From DATDIC01 sp963777625 (GTDB lineage Bacteria > Pseudomonadota > Alphaproteobacteria > Acetobacterales > Acetobacteraceae): a stretch of DNA of 64,000 bases. Numbering within the stretch: position 1 is the stretch's first letter; each line of letters begins with the position of its first letter. The notes beneath the pieces are model-generated. The model was given only the letters and a program-made list of their open reading frames with translations, ran no database searches and was not told where the DNA came from. The stretch is from assembly GCA_963777625.1 (NCBI GenBank), contig CAVZRO010000013.1:73823-137822 (forward strand), read 5' to 3'. Position numbers and translations under genes: made by a program. Below, piece by piece: positions 37,748 to 47,462 of the stretch.

Positions 37748-38167
37748 ATGCCCACAGTTCGCTGGCAGCCCGACCGCCGGATACCACCGTCCCCATGGCC
37801 GACACCGCCACTGCTCACCGCAATGAAGCGCGGGCTGCGCGGCTGTTGTCCCGCGTGCGGGGAAACGCACCTGTTCAACGGCTTCCTGAAAATCGTCCCG
37901 GTCTGCAAAAACTGCGGTGCGCCGCTGGGCCTCGCCCGCGCCGATGATGCGCCGCCTTATTTCGTCATCCTGATCACCGGGCATATCGTCGTGCCGCTGC
38001 TGCTGGTCATGCAGAAGCTGCGCAACCCACCGAGCTGGGAATTGGCCGTGATCTTCCTGCCGCTGACCCTGGTGCTTGCGCTGGCTTTGCTGCGCCCCGT
38101 CAAGGGCGCCGTCCTCGGTGCGATCGTCAGCCTGGGCATCGTGAAACTCGAACCTCGGCCCGACTGA
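37748..38167 (+). CDS. DUF983 family membrane protein
   Basis: The 139-residue protein has the paired zinc-knuckle-like CCPACGE and VCKNCGAPLG motifs near residues 33-60. Two membrane segments follow (FVILITGHIVVPLLLVM and LAVIFLPLTLVLALALL). This is the DUF983 layout. Its role is unknown. It is the first of three co-oriented genes with UPF0262 and mtnA, with 7- and 10-base spacing. Confidence 0.85.
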   Translation: MPTVRWQPDRRIPPSPWPTPPLLTAMKRGLRGCCPACGETHLFNGFLKIVPVCKNCGAPLGLARADDAPPYFVILITGHIVVPLLLVMQKLRNPPSWELAVIFLPLTLVLALALLRPVKGAVLGAIVSLGIVKLEPRPD

Positions 38168-38174
38168 TCGACCG

Positions 38175-38666
38175 ATGTCCGGCTCGCCGGAATCGCGGAT
38201 TGCCGCGGTGAAGCTGGATGGCGAGCCGCTCAGCCGGCTGTCGCCGTTGATGGAGGCGGATCGCGCCCAGGCAGTCGCGGACCTGGCGGCGGAAAATCGA
38301 TTTATGCCCCTGCTGCGGCAGTGGGGCCCGCCGTCGGGGCCCTTCGTGCTGCACCTGTCGATCCAGGAAGGACGGCTGGTGTTCGACATCCGCAATGCCG
38401 ACGCCACCAAGCTGGGCGCCATCGGGATCGCGCTGGGGCCGTTCCGCAGCCTGATGAAGGATTACCGGCTGCTGGTCGAAAGCCACGTCATGGCGGTGCA
38501 GGAAGGGCGTGAGGCGCGCATCCAGGCGATCGACATGGGCCGCCGGGGCCTGCACAACGAGGGCGCCGCGCTGTTGATGCAGCGCCTGGCCGGAAAGGTC
38601 GAACTCGATCTGCCGACCGCGCGGCGGTTGTTTACGCTGATGTGCGTCCTGCACCAGCGCATATGA
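38175..38666 (+). CDS. UPF0262 family protein
   Basis: The 163-residue product matches the alphaproteobacterial UPF0262 family with RLSPLMEADRAQAVADLAAE, FVLHLSIQEGRLVFDI and the ending ARRLFTLMCVLHQRI. Its function is unknown. It lies 7 bases after the DUF983 gene and 10 bases before mtnA. Confidence 0.9.
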   Translation: MSGSPESRIAAVKLDGEPLSRLSPLMEADRAQAVADLAAENRFMPLLRQWGPPSGPFVLHLSIQEGRLVFDIRNADATKLGAIGIALGPFRSLMKDYRLLVESHVMAVQEGREARIQAIDMGRRGLHNEGAALLMQRLAGKVELDLPTARRLFTLMCVLHQRI

Positions 38667-38676
38667 GGTCGCTGAC

Positions 38677-39768
38677 ATGAAGATCGATGGCGTTCAGTAT
38701 CGTACCGTCTGGCTCGATCAGGATGGCTGGTCGGTGCGGATCATCGATCAGACGAAACTGCCCTGGGCGCTGGACATCGTGCGGCTGACCACATTGCAAC
38801 AGGGCGCCGACGCGATCCGCCACATGCAGGTTCGTGGCGCGCCGCTGATCGGCGCCACCGCGGCCTATTCGCTGTGCCTGGGGCTGCGTGCCGACTGCTC
38901 CACCGACGCCATGGAGCGTGGCGCGGCACTGCTGGCACAAACCCGTCCGACAGCGATCAACCTGCGCTGGGCGCTGCAGCGGATGCTGACGCGGCTGCGT
39001 AACACCGCGGTACCGGAACGCCTGGCTGTCGCTTACGCCGAAGCCGCCGCGATCGCCGATGAGGACGTCGCCCAGAACAAGGCCATCGGCCAGCACGGGC
39101 TGCCGTTGATCGAGGCGGTGGCGCGCGAACACCCGGACCGACGCGTGAACGTGCTGACGCATTGCAATGCGGGGTGGCTGGCGACCGTGGATTGGGGCAC
39201 CGCACTGGCGCCGATCTACGCCGCGCACAATGCGGGCGTGCCGTTGCATGTGTGGGTGGACGAGACGCGGCCACGCAACCAGGGCGCCGCGCTGACTGCG
39301 TTCGAACTCGGCAAGCATGGCGTGAGGCACACCGTGATCGCCGACAACGCCGGCGGCCACCTGATGCAGCACGGCGAGGTCGATCTGGTGATCGTCGGCG
39401 CCGACCGCGTGACCCGCGGCGGCGATGCGGCCAACAAGATCGGCACATATCTGAAGGCGCTGGCGGCACACGACAACGCTGTGCCGTTCTGGGTCGCGGT
39501 CCCGTCCACCACCATCGACTGGACCATCGCCGACGGTCTCGCCGACATCCCGATCGAGCAGCGCGGCGAGGCGGAAGTAACGCAAATGACCGGACGCGCG
39601 CCCGACGGATCCGTGGTCACGGTACGCATCGCACCCGAGGGCAGCCCCGCCAGCAACCCGGCCTTCGACGTCACCCCGGCCCGCCTGATCACCGGCCTGA
39701 TCACTGAGCGTGGCTGCTGCGCCGCAACCGCTCCCGGACTGGTTTCATTATTCCCGGAACGAAGCTGA
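38677..39768 (+). CDS. mtnA: S-methyl-5-thioribose-1-phosphate isomerase
   Basis: MtnA interconverts methylthioribose-1-phosphate and methylthioribulose-1-phosphate in methionine salvage. This 363-residue protein has the RGAPLIGATAAY loop, the catalytic Cys in THCNAGWLAT, and the Asp in GADRVTRGGDAANKIGTY. The C-terminus keeps the family's FDVTPARLITGLITERG. No other salvage genes are in the window. Confidence 0.95.
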   Translation: MKIDGVQYRTVWLDQDGWSVRIIDQTKLPWALDIVRLTTLQQGADAIRHMQVRGAPLIGATAAYSLCLGLRADCSTDAMERGAALLAQTRPTAINLRWALQRMLTRLRNTAVPERLAVAYAEAAAIADEDVAQNKAIGQHGLPLIEAVAREHPDRRVNVLTHCNAGWLATVDWGTALAPIYAAHNAGVPLHVWVDETRPRNQGAALTAFELGKHGVRHTVIADNAGGHLMQHGEVDLVIVGADRVTRGGDAANKIGTYLKALAAHDNAVPFWVAVPSTTIDWTIADGLADIPIEQRGEAEVTQMTGRAPDGSVVTVRIAPEGSPASNPAFDVTPARLITGLITERGCCAATAPGLVSLFPERS

Positions 39769-39833
39769 ACGACCCCCACCGTCGCCAAACCCAATCCGTC
39801 GCGGCCGCACCAATCCGCCACGGCCAAATTCGT

Positions 39834-39880
39834 CATGGCCGGGCTTGTCCAGGCTTGTCCCGGCCATCCACGTCTTCATC
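39834..39880. repeat. CATGGCCGGGCTTGTCC-type palindromic repeat
   Basis: GTCATGGCCGGGCTTGTCC is followed by CTTGTCCCGGCCATCCACG, an imperfect inverted pair. Related copies occur around 52448-52545, 58322-58390 and 60047-60110, and a shorter relative at 57658-57687. Confidence 0.75.
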
Positions 39881-39932
39881 GCGGCAAACCCAAAGGTGCA
39901 GAGCGCGGGCACCCTCCCCGCAAAAATGACCC

Positions 39933-42900
39933 CTACTCCCCCGGCGTCGCCACCGGATGCTGCCCGCTCCGCCGGAAACGCGCCTTCGTCCACTCCCGCA
40001 TGGTTTGAAACACCACATACAGCATCGGGATCAGGAAAATCCCCACCGAGCTGGCCACGATCATGCCCGCAAACACCGCCGTCCCCACATCCCGCCGGCT
40101 GAGCATCGCCGCTCCATGCGCCGTCACCAAAGGCAACAGCCCGAGAATGAAGGCAAACGACGTCATCATCACCGCGCGAAACCGCGTGCGCGCGCCCAGC
40201 ACCGCGGCCTCGCGGATCGGCATGCCCTCCTCCCGCCGCTCCTTCGCGAACTCCACGATCAGGATGGCGTTCTTGGCCGCCAGTGCGATCAGCACCACCA
40301 GTCCGATCTGCGCATACAGGTCCACCGACAGGCCGGCGATGGTAATCCCGACGAACGCCCCCAGCACGCCCACCACGACCGACAGCAGCACCGGCACCGG
40401 AATGGTCCAGCTTTCATAAAGCCCCACCAGGAACAGATAGGCGAACAGCACCGCCAGACCCATGATCAGCCCGGTCTGCCCCGCCGCCAGCTCCTCCTGA
40501 TACGCCGTACCTGTCCACTCGAAACCATAGCCACGCGGCAGCGTCTTGTCCGAGATCGCCGCCATCGTCGTCAGCGCCGTGCCGGATGAAACGCCCGGCG
40601 CCGGACCGCCATCGATGGTGATCGCCCGATAGTTGTTGTAGCGCGTGATCACCTGCGGCCCGGTCACGAAGCGCAGGCTGGCGATCGAGCGGATCGGCAC
40701 CATGTCGCCCAGTTTGTTGCGCACGTAGATGCGCCAGATATCCGGGATGTCGCTGCGATCGACCGCCCCGCCCTCGATGTTCACCTGCCAGGTGCGGCCA
40801 TAAAGGTTGAAGTTGTTGACATAGATACCACCCAGGGTCGCTTGCAGGGCGGTGAACACGTCGCTGATATTCACCCCCAGCGCCGACGCCTTGTCGCGGT
40901 CCACATCCAGATAGAGCGACGGGTTGGTCGCCGTGTAGGTGGAAAACACGCGGGTCAGCGCCGGGTTCTGGTTGGCGGCGGCAATCAGCCCGCCCATCAC
41001 CTGCCCGTTCTCCACCGGGTCCTGACCCTCCAGCGCCTCCAGCTCGTACTCGAATCCCGATCCGGTGCCCAAGCCGATGATCGGCGGCAGATTGAACGGG
41101 AAGATCACCGCCGATCGGATGCCCTGCACCGCGCCGAACGTCTGCCCGACCAGCGCGCCCGCCTGGTCCGCCGCTGCCCGCCGATCAGAAAAGGGCTTCA
41201 GCCGCGCCACCAGAAACGCCGCGTTCGGCTCCTGCACCCCGTCCAGCAATGAAAACCCGACGATCGCCAGCGTATCCTGCACCTGCGGCATCTTCTTCAG
41301 GATCGCTTCCACCCGCGAAGCAACCTCGCTGGTGCGCGCCACGGAGGCGCCGTCCGGCAACTGCGCGGAGATGAAGAACGCGCCCTGATCCTCCTCCGGC
41401 AGGAAGCCGGTGGGCGTGTGGTTCATCATCCAGAACGCGCCGGCGCCGAATACCCCGACCAACAGGATCGACAGCACGGACACGCGCACCAATCGGCGCA
41501 CCACCGCCGCATAGCCGTCCCGCATGTAATCGACGCCGCGCAGCAGCCAGCGGATCGGCCCGCGCCGCTGCCCGTGACGCCGCAGGAACAGCGCGCACAA
41601 GGCCGGCGACAGGGTCAGCGCGTTGGTTGCCGAAATCAGCATCGCGCAGGTCATGGTCACGGCGAACTGGCGGAACAGGATACCGGACAGCCCGGGAATG
41701 AATCCCACCGGCACGAACACCGACAGCAGCACCAGCGAGATGGCGATGATCGGACCGGTGATCTGGTTCATCGCCTTGAGCGTCGCCTCCGCCGGGGTCA
41801 GCGTCGGCTCCTCTTCCAGCACACGCTCGACATTTTCCACCACCACGATCGCATCGTCGACCACGATGCCGATCGCCAGCACCATCGCCAGCAGCGACAC
41901 GGTGTTGATGGTGAAGCCGAGCGCCAGCAGCGCGGCGAACGTACCGATCAGGCTGACCGGCACCGCGACCAGCGGAATGATGGTGGCCCGCACGCTGCCG
42001 AGAAACAGGAACACCACCAGCACCACCAGCGCGAATGCTTCCAGCAGCGTGGTGAGGACTTCGCTCACCGTGTCGCGGACGAACTCGCTGGTGTCATACA
42101 TCACCATCGCGTGCAGCCCGGCGGGAAAGCGCGTGGACATGTGCTGCAGCGCCTGGTTCACCGCGTCCGAGGTCTGCACCGCGTTGGCACCCGGCGCCAG
42201 ATAGATCGCCACCGGCACCGCGGGCCGGCCGTTCAGCCGCGTCTCGCTGTCCATGTTCTGCGCGCCGAGCTGCACGTCGGCGACATCGCGCAGCCGCAAT
42301 ACGGACCCGTCCGGATTGGCGCGGATCACGATATTGCCGAACTGCTGGGCGGTGACCAGCCGTCCCTGGGTTTGCAGGTTGAACTGGAACTGCTGGTCGT
42401 TGCCGATCGGTCGGGCGCCGATCCGTCCCACCGGCGCCACCACGTTTTGCGACTGGATCGCAGCGATGATGTCGCTGGGCGACAAGCCCAGGCTGACCAG
42501 GCGATCGGTGTGGAACCACACCCGCATCGAGTAGTTCAGCTTCGAAAACAGGCTCGCCTGACCCACACCCGGTGTGCGCGACAACGTATCGAGCACGTTG
42601 ATCAGCACGTAGTTGGTGATGAACAGCGGGTCCATCTTCGGGTCGTCGCCGTAGAAAGCGAGGAACTCCAGGATGGCGGAGGACTTCTTCTGCACCGTCA
42701 GCCCTTCGGTCTGCACCTCGACCGGAAGCTGAGACAGCGCGGTCTGCACGCGGTTGTTGACGTTGACGGTGTCGATATCGGGGTCGCTGCCCAACTGAAA
42801 GCTGACCGTCAGGCTGTAGCTGCCATCGTTCCCGCTGGTCGATTTCATGTAGATCATCTTGTCGGCGCCGACCACCTGCGCCTCGATCGGCTGCGCCACC

Positions 42901-43082
42901 GCGCTTTCAACCGTGGTCGCCGACGCACCCGGATACGTGGCGCTCACGGTAACCTGCGGCGGCACGATGTCTGGCAGTTGCGCGACCGGGATGCGGGTCA
43001 GCGAGATGGCGCCGGCCAGCGTGATAATGATCGCAATAACGATCGCCAGCCGCGGCCGGCGAATGAATACAGCGGAAATCAT
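39933..43082 (-). CDS. RND efflux pump inner-membrane transporter (HAE1/AcrB type)
   Basis: This 1,049-residue protein has twelve membrane segments with two large periplasmic loops. The N-terminus MISAVFIRRPRLAIVIAIII is typical of AcrB/MexF pumps, and the proton relay segment VDDAIVVVENVERV holds two Asp residues. It uses the proton gradient to expel drugs or lipids through a tripartite system. Its ATG overlaps the adaptor stop (ATGA). No outer-membrane factor gene is adjacent, so a TolC from elsewhere must serve. Confidence 0.93.
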   Translation of the reverse strand: MISAVFIRRPRLAIVIAIIITLAGAISLTRIPVAQLPDIVPPQVTVSATYPGASATTVESAVAQPIEAQVVGADKMIYMKSTSGNDGSYSLTVSFQLGSDPDIDTVNVNNRVQTALSQLPVEVQTEGLTVQKKSSAILEFLAFYGDDPKMDPLFITNYVLINVLDTLSRTPGVGQASLFSKLNYSMRVWFHTDRLVSLGLSPSDIIAAIQSQNVVAPVGRIGARPIGNDQQFQFNLQTQGRLVTAQQFGNIVIRANPDGSVLRLRDVADVQLGAQNMDSETRLNGRPAVPVAIYLAPGANAVQTSDAVNQALQHMSTRFPAGLHAMVMYDTSEFVRDTVSEVLTTLLEAFALVVLVVFLFLGSVRATIIPLVAVPVSLIGTFAALLALGFTINTVSLLAMVLAIGIVVDDAIVVVENVERVLEEEPTLTPAEATLKAMNQITGPIIAISLVLLSVFVPVGFIPGLSGILFRQFAVTMTCAMLISATNALTLSPALCALFLRRHGQRRGPIRWLLRGVDYMRDGYAAVVRRLVRVSVLSILLVGVFGAGAFWMMNHTPTGFLPEEDQGAFFISAQLPDGASVARTSEVASRVEAILKKMPQVQDTLAIVGFSLLDGVQEPNAAFLVARLKPFSDRRAAADQAGALVGQTFGAVQGIRSAVIFPFNLPPIIGLGTGSGFEYELEALEGQDPVENGQVMGGLIAAANQNPALTRVFSTYTATNPSLYLDVDRDKASALGVNISDVFTALQATLGGIYVNNFNLYGRTWQVNIEGGAVDRSDIPDIWRIYVRNKLGDMVPIRSIASLRFVTGPQVITRYNNYRAITIDGGPAPGVSSGTALTTMAAISDKTLPRGYGFEWTGTAYQEELAAGQTGLIMGLAVLFAYLFLVGLYESWTIPVPVLLSVVVGVLGAFVGITIAGLSVDLYAQIGLVVLIALAAKNAILIVEFAKERREEGMPIREAAVLGARTRFRAVMMTSFAFILGLLPLVTAHGAAMLSRRDVGTAVFAGMIVASSVGIFLIPMLYVVFQTMREWTKARFRRSGQHPVATPGE

Positions 43083-44311
43083 TCCTTTGCGGCGAGACTC
43101 TTGCGCGTCGCCGGCGATGTTTCCGCACTTTGCCGATTCAGTTGCGCCGCACTGGGCGGCGCCGTCGGCGTGGCGGGGGAGGGCGACACCACCTCGCCGG
43201 GACGCACCTTCTGCACACCATCGACGATGACCATGTCACCCTGATTGAGGCCGGTCAGCACCGTCGCAACGGTCGCCGTCGATTGCCCCATGGTGATCCG
43301 CCGTTCCTGCACCTTGTCCTGCGCATCAACCGCGAACACGTAATCGCCCTGGATATCCGACAACACCGCGGCACGCGGAATCGCCAGCAGCTCCACCGGC
43401 TGGGCGCCTTCCAGCAGCACGGTAACGAACTCGTTATCGACCAGCTCCCGCACCGTGGCGCCGTTGACCTTCGCATCCGTCAACAGCGGGTTGGGGATGC
43501 TACCGCGCAGCAACAGTGTGTCGGTGTTCAGCGAAACGGTGTTGTCGATGAAGTCCAGCTTGCCGGTCTGGTCGTACTTGCGCCCATCCGGCAGCCGCAG
43601 CCGGATCACCACGGCGTTCAGCCCCCCTTTGTCGGCATAGCGCTCACGAAGCTGCAGCGCGGTCGTCAGCGGCACCGGGAACACCACGTACATCGGGTCC
43701 TGGCTGACGATGCGCGTCAGCACGCCGGAGCTCGGCGAGACGACATTGCCGATAGTCACCGCGGTACGGCCGATCTTGCCGTCGACCGGTGCGCGGATCT
43801 CGGTATAGCCGAGATTGATCTCCGACTGTTTCTCCTGCGCCTGCGCGGCGAGGACCTGGGCGGCATCGGACAGCATCGTGGCACGCGCCGCATCGACCAG
43901 CGACGGCTGGCCGGCCGGTGTCTTCAGCAGCAATTCGGCGCGCTGATACGCCAACGTGGCGTTGGTGAGCTGCGCCTGGGTCTGCTGCACCGCGGCCTGC
44001 TTCGCCGCCAGATCGGCCTGGAACGGCGGTTGTTCAAGAACATAGAGCAGATCGCCTTTCTTGACCTCGGACCCTTCCGCGAACTTCTCCTGCTCGAGAA
44101 ACGCGGTCACCCGGGCGACCAGAGAAACACGGTTCACCGATTCGATGCGGCCAATGAATTCAGACGTCTCGGTGACCGGCTGTTTCTCCGCGCGGGCCAC
44201 GCCGACCGACGGCTTTCCCTGCCCCGGAACCTGGGCACGCGCGGCGGACCCAAAGGGCAGTGCAACCAGTAAGGCGGCCGCCACCAATGCGGCCGGGAAG
44301 CGAAAAGCCAT
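43079..44311 (-). CDS. RND efflux periplasmic adaptor (AcrA/MexE type)
   Basis: The 410-residue precursor has a signal peptide (FRFPAALVAAALLVALPFG) and then the lipoyl/hairpin/beta-barrel adaptor layout: EFIGRIESVNRVSLVARVTA, AELLLKTPAGQPS, then DGKIGRTAVTIGNVV. It links the inner-membrane pump to an outer-membrane channel. The C-terminal tail after about residue 370 is Pro/Ala/Ser-rich. No transcriptional regulator adjoins it. Confidence 0.92.
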   Translation of the reverse strand: MAFRFPAALVAAALLVALPFGSAARAQVPGQGKPSVGVARAEKQPVTETSEFIGRIESVNRVSLVARVTAFLEQEKFAEGSEVKKGDLLYVLEQPPFQADLAAKQAAVQQTQAQLTNATLAYQRAELLLKTPAGQPSLVDAARATMLSDAAQVLAAQAQEKQSEINLGYTEIRAPVDGKIGRTAVTIGNVVSPSSGVLTRIVSQDPMYVVFPVPLTTALQLRERYADKGGLNAVVIRLRLPDGRKYDQTGKLDFIDNTVSLNTDTLLLRGSIPNPLLTDAKVNGATVRELVDNEFVTVLLEGAQPVELLAIPRAAVLSDIQGDYVFAVDAQDKVQERRITMGQSTATVATVLTGLNQGDMVIVDGVQKVRPGEVVSPSPATPTAPPSAAQLNRQSAETSPATRKSLAAKE

Positions 44312-44464
44312 CCTGCGATTTCTCCAGCCGGGCAGCACAACGGGCCGCGGGTCACATGGGCGTGCGCGACGAGGACACAACCCAGCCGCGGTAGAAGGTC
44401 AGACCGGCACCGGTCAATAGCCGGATGCGCGGCGCCGATTGTCCGTCGCTTCCCCGAAAACCGT

Positions 44465-45064
44465 TCAGCCCGGCTGCGACACCGCAAGCTCGATGAACAG
44501 CAGGCAATTCAGCACAATCAGCTCGATCCGCAGCAACAGCCCCCAGGTGGGGCCGCGGTCGCCGCGGGTTCCGGGCAACGAGAGATGATACTCCTCAACC
44601 GCCGAAAGAGGTAGTCGGCTGAGACTGTACCAGACCTGGAAAATGACCGCCGCGAGCCCGACCACCACCAGCAGGTTCGCCAGCACACGGAATGATTGAC
44701 GCACCGAGAGCAGGCTGAACACCGCGGTCGCAATAATCACCACGACATTGGCAACAAACCCTGTCAGCAGCGCTGCGCCGGCGCAGAGCTGGACGATCTG
44801 CTCGCGCCTCTCGCGCGAAAACCCCGCCGAAAGACGCAGCTCCCTACACAACCCCGCGATCTGTTCCCGCTGCAGCAGCGACAGGCTCGGAAGCCGCGAG
44901 ATGTCCTCGCCCGCCTGCAAAAGTTGCTGCTTGTCGTCGCTGGTGAGCACGGCATCCGGCAGTTCGTGAAATACCCGCGCGCGGATCACGCTTGCATCGA
45001 AAAACGAAAGACCGACCGCTACGTTCGCCAGAACGCTCGGAACCAGGGCATCCAGCAGAGCCAT
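44465..45064 (-). CDS. three-segment membrane protein of unknown function
   Basis: I do not recognise this 199-residue protein. The N-terminal half is soluble and helical (HELPDAVLTSDDKQQLLQAG). Three hydrophobic segments follow near residues 95-120, 126-147 and 178-196. It starts 5 bases after the upstream gene's stop and is the last of three co-oriented unknown genes, so the set looks like an operon with a membrane partner. Confidence 0.6.
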   Translation of the reverse strand: MALLDALVPSVLANVAVGLSFFDASVIRARVFHELPDAVLTSDDKQQLLQAGEDISRLPSLSLLQREQIAGLCRELRLSAGFSRERREQIVQLCAGAALLTGFVANVVVIIATAVFSLLSVRQSFRVLANLLVVVGLAAVIFQVWYSLSRLPLSAVEEYHLSLPGTRGDRGPTWGLLLRIELIVLNCLLFIELAVSQPG

Positions 45065-45069
45065 GCAGC

Positions 45070-45469
45070 TCAGGTCACCTGCAACGTCAGTTGCAGGCCC
45101 GGCGAGGCATGCACCCAGGAATTCGTCCAGATGTCGAACACCGCCACCGTCGCACAGTCGAACACCGCCTGTACGCTGTCATTGCCGATCACCAGCGGTT
45201 TCGCCGCGTGCCGATTGGTTCCGGTACTGAACCTTGCTGAATGGTTCCTTCCATTGCGAGCCACCCCCGCCATAGCTGACGGCGGTCTGCCCCTGGACGA
45301 TATCATTCGTCACCGTAATATCCGTCGTCCGCCCGCTCCAGCGCCAGGCCACTTCAATCTTTTGCGACACGCCGGCGGCATTCGTGCCGGTGGCGAATAT
45401 CTCGTTGCTCCCGTCGTGAAGCTGGGTCTCCAACCACGCGCCGTTGCTCAGGGACGCCCGCTTCGGCAT
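45070..45469 (-). pseudogene. unknown beta-rich protein, frameshifted
   Basis: The gene starts MPKRASLSNGAWLETQLHDG with an excellent ribosome site GGAGGAAA about 8 bases before it. It reads beta-rich text to SQWKEPFSKVQYRN. Near 45215-45230 the frame changes: one block would end GETAGDRQ, while the other frame gives AAKPLVIGNDSVQAVFDC and ends LQLTLQVT. Removing one C or T there joins them into a protein of about 132 residues. No family is recognised. The product lacks a signal peptide. Confidence 0.6.
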
Positions 45470-45484
45470 CGCTCGCGTTTCCTC

Positions 45485-46063
45485 CTATGCTCGCGCATAC
45501 CCTTGGTTCAGCCACCGACGATGAATGCGCGCCTGTTCGGTGACCAGATCGCCCACTACGCGGGCGATGTCACCCGGGGAAGCATCCTGCCACCGGAAAC
45601 TTGCCCGTAGCAGGGGGATGATCGCGCTCGTCATCGGCTCGGTTTGCAGCAACGACGAACGCATCGCGAGCCCCAGTTCCGGCGTCAGCCCCTCCGCCCG
45701 GGAACGAGGCCCATCGCCCCAGATGCTCAGCTCCTCATTGCCCGCTTCGGACCGCCCATGCACGCGAAGAAAGAAATGTCCGTCCGGACCAGCCGCGGTT
45801 TCCAGCAACAACTCCAGCTCGGGCGGTGACAATGATCTGGGCGGCTCTTCGGCCAGACTTTCGACATTGCCGATGCGCAGATGCGGGTCGATCGCCCCGA
45901 CAAACAACAGGACCACGGCGGCCGTCGCCGTTCCCTGCCAGATCAGGACGACCGGCTCGTCCGCGTCGGCGGCCATCGGCAGGAACAGCTTGATCGCCGG
46001 CTCCCCGGCATAAGGAACCGTCCACCACAAGCCGTCCGGCCGCTCCAGAGGTCCGAAACTCAT
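45485..46063 (-). CDS. unknown protein, first gene of a three-gene unit
   Basis: This 192-residue acidic protein begins MSFGPLERPDGLWWTVPYAG. It has a segment VLIWQGTATAAVVLLFVGAI that may be buried beta rather than membrane. The end is helical (DIARVVGDLVTEQARIHRRW). I chose the ATG at 46063 because GGAG lies about 10 bases before it; in-frame starts at 46072 and 46108 are possible. It lies 15 bases before the next gene. The family is not recognised. Confidence 0.55.
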   Translation of the reverse strand: MSFGPLERPDGLWWTVPYAGEPAIKLFLPMAADADEPVVLIWQGTATAAVVLLFVGAIDPHLRIGNVESLAEEPPRSLSPPELELLLETAAGPDGHFFLRVHGRSEAGNEELSIWGDGPRSRAEGLTPELGLAMRSSLLQTEPMTSAIIPLLRASFRWQDASPGDIARVVGDLVTEQARIHRRWLNQGYARA

Positions 46064-46143
46064 CGCCACCATGCTCCAGCGAAAACCGTAGCAATGGCCT
46101 CGGGCCACCGCAATCCGAGCTGAAACAGCGGTATCAAGGTGTA

Positions 46144-46270
46144 AGGGCTCGTCATGGAATAACCAAATCGACCGTCATTCCCGCGGAAAGCGGGAATCCA
46201 GCGGGCGGCGGTAAATTCCCGCTTTCGCGGGAATGACGAGATGACGCGGTTGTTTCCGAACAACCCCTAA
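46144..46270. repeat. dispersed palindromic element with matching ends
   Basis: It has TAAGGGCTCGTCATGG on the left, ACCGTCATTCCCGCGG and its mirror TCCCGCTTTCGCGGGAATG in the middle, and GATGACGCGGTTGTTTCCG with CCTAAGCCCTTA on the right. The left end TAAGGGCT pairs with AGCCCTTA on the right, so the terminal inverted repeat extends to the edges. It is the fullest copy of the family. Confidence 0.8.
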
Positions 46271-46532
46271 GCCCTTATCGCAAGTCCCGACAAAAAAACG
46301 CTGACCAGGCGCGAAAAACCGACCAACGACATTATCGCCCTTATCCTGCCGTCCACTCTCCACTCTCCCTTCAGCTCCCTTGGTATCCATGGTCTATGAT
46401 GGTTTGATAGGGCTCATCACCGTCGGTCGTGGGCCGGCACATCACCAATTGTGCACTGGCGCCGAACGCGCAAACCCTGGTGATCACCGAATCCGAAACC
46501 GGCAGCCTGCTGTCCTGCGAGGTGCCTCCGCC

Positions 46533-47454
46533 ATGAACGAGCATGTGAATATCTGTGAAGTCGGCCCGCGCGACGGCCTCCAGATCGCCAAATCCCGCAT
46601 GGCGACCGATGCCAAGGTGCGCTGGATCGCCGCCATGGCCGCCGCCGGCGTGAAACAGATCGAGGTCGGCAGCTTCGTGCCGCCCCGCGTCATCCCCCAG
46701 ATGGCTGACACCGAGGAAGTGGTGCGCCGCTGCCTGGAAATTCCCGGCCTCACCGTCATCGCGCTGGTGCCGAACCTGCGTGGCGCCCAGAACGCCTATG
46801 CCGCCGGCACGCACAAGATCAGCGTCCCGGTTTCCGTCAGCGAGGGGCACAGCCGCGCCAACCTCAACCGCACGCCGGCGGAAAGCATCGCCGAGATGCA
46901 ACGGTTGATGGAATGGGTGAAGTCGCAGCCGCGACGCATGGAGGTGATTGCCGGTGCCTCCACCGCGTTCGGGTGCTCGATCGACGGCGTGGTGCCGACC
47001 GCCAAGGTGATCGAGGTCACCAGCGGCCTGGCCCGCGCCGGCGTGGACAAGATCATGCTCGCCGACACCGTGGGATACGCCCATCCGGCGCAGGTGAAAC
47101 AAGTGGTGCGCGCCGTGCGCGAAGCGATCGGGCCGGTGCTGCATGGGCTGCACCTGCACGACACGATGGGGCTCGGCTTGGCGAACGCCCTGGCGGGATT
47201 GGAGGAAGACATCCGGGCCTTCGAATTCATGCCTCGCCGGCCTGGGGGGATGTCCTTACGCGCCGGGGGCCTCGGGCAACGTGGTGACGGAAGATCTGGT
47301 GTTCATGCTGGAAAGCATGGGGTTCACAACCGGGATCGACCTGCCGAAGCTGATCGCTGCGCGCCAGTTGCTGCACGAGGGACTGCCGGAGGAGCCAATG
47401 CAGGGCCAGGTCCCCAAGGCAGGGATCCCGAAGACCTTCCGCAAGGCGGCCTGA
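46533..47454 (+). pseudogene. hydroxymethylglutaryl-CoA lyase, frameshifted
   Basis: The first block (46533-47225) starts MNEHVNICEVGPRDGLQIAK with the substrate-binding VGPRDGLQ motif. The metal-binding HLHDTMGLGLANA follows. The second block after about 47228 gives CLAGLGGCPYAPGASGN, with the active cysteine, and ends TFRKAA. One extra A (TTCGAATTCATG) shifts the frame; without it the text reads FDSCLAGLGGCPY. The enzyme splits HMG-CoA to acetyl-CoA and acetoacetate in leucine breakdown, or a related aldolase reaction. No leucine-degradation neighbours are present. Confidence 0.85.
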
Positions 47455-47462
47455 ACCCGGCC

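Noticed and set aside
41418..43244. A 608-codon plus-strand frame opposite the RND pump
   Set aside because: Its composition (His/Arg/Gln-rich, no domains) is typical of an antisense shadow. The pump is intact on the other strand.
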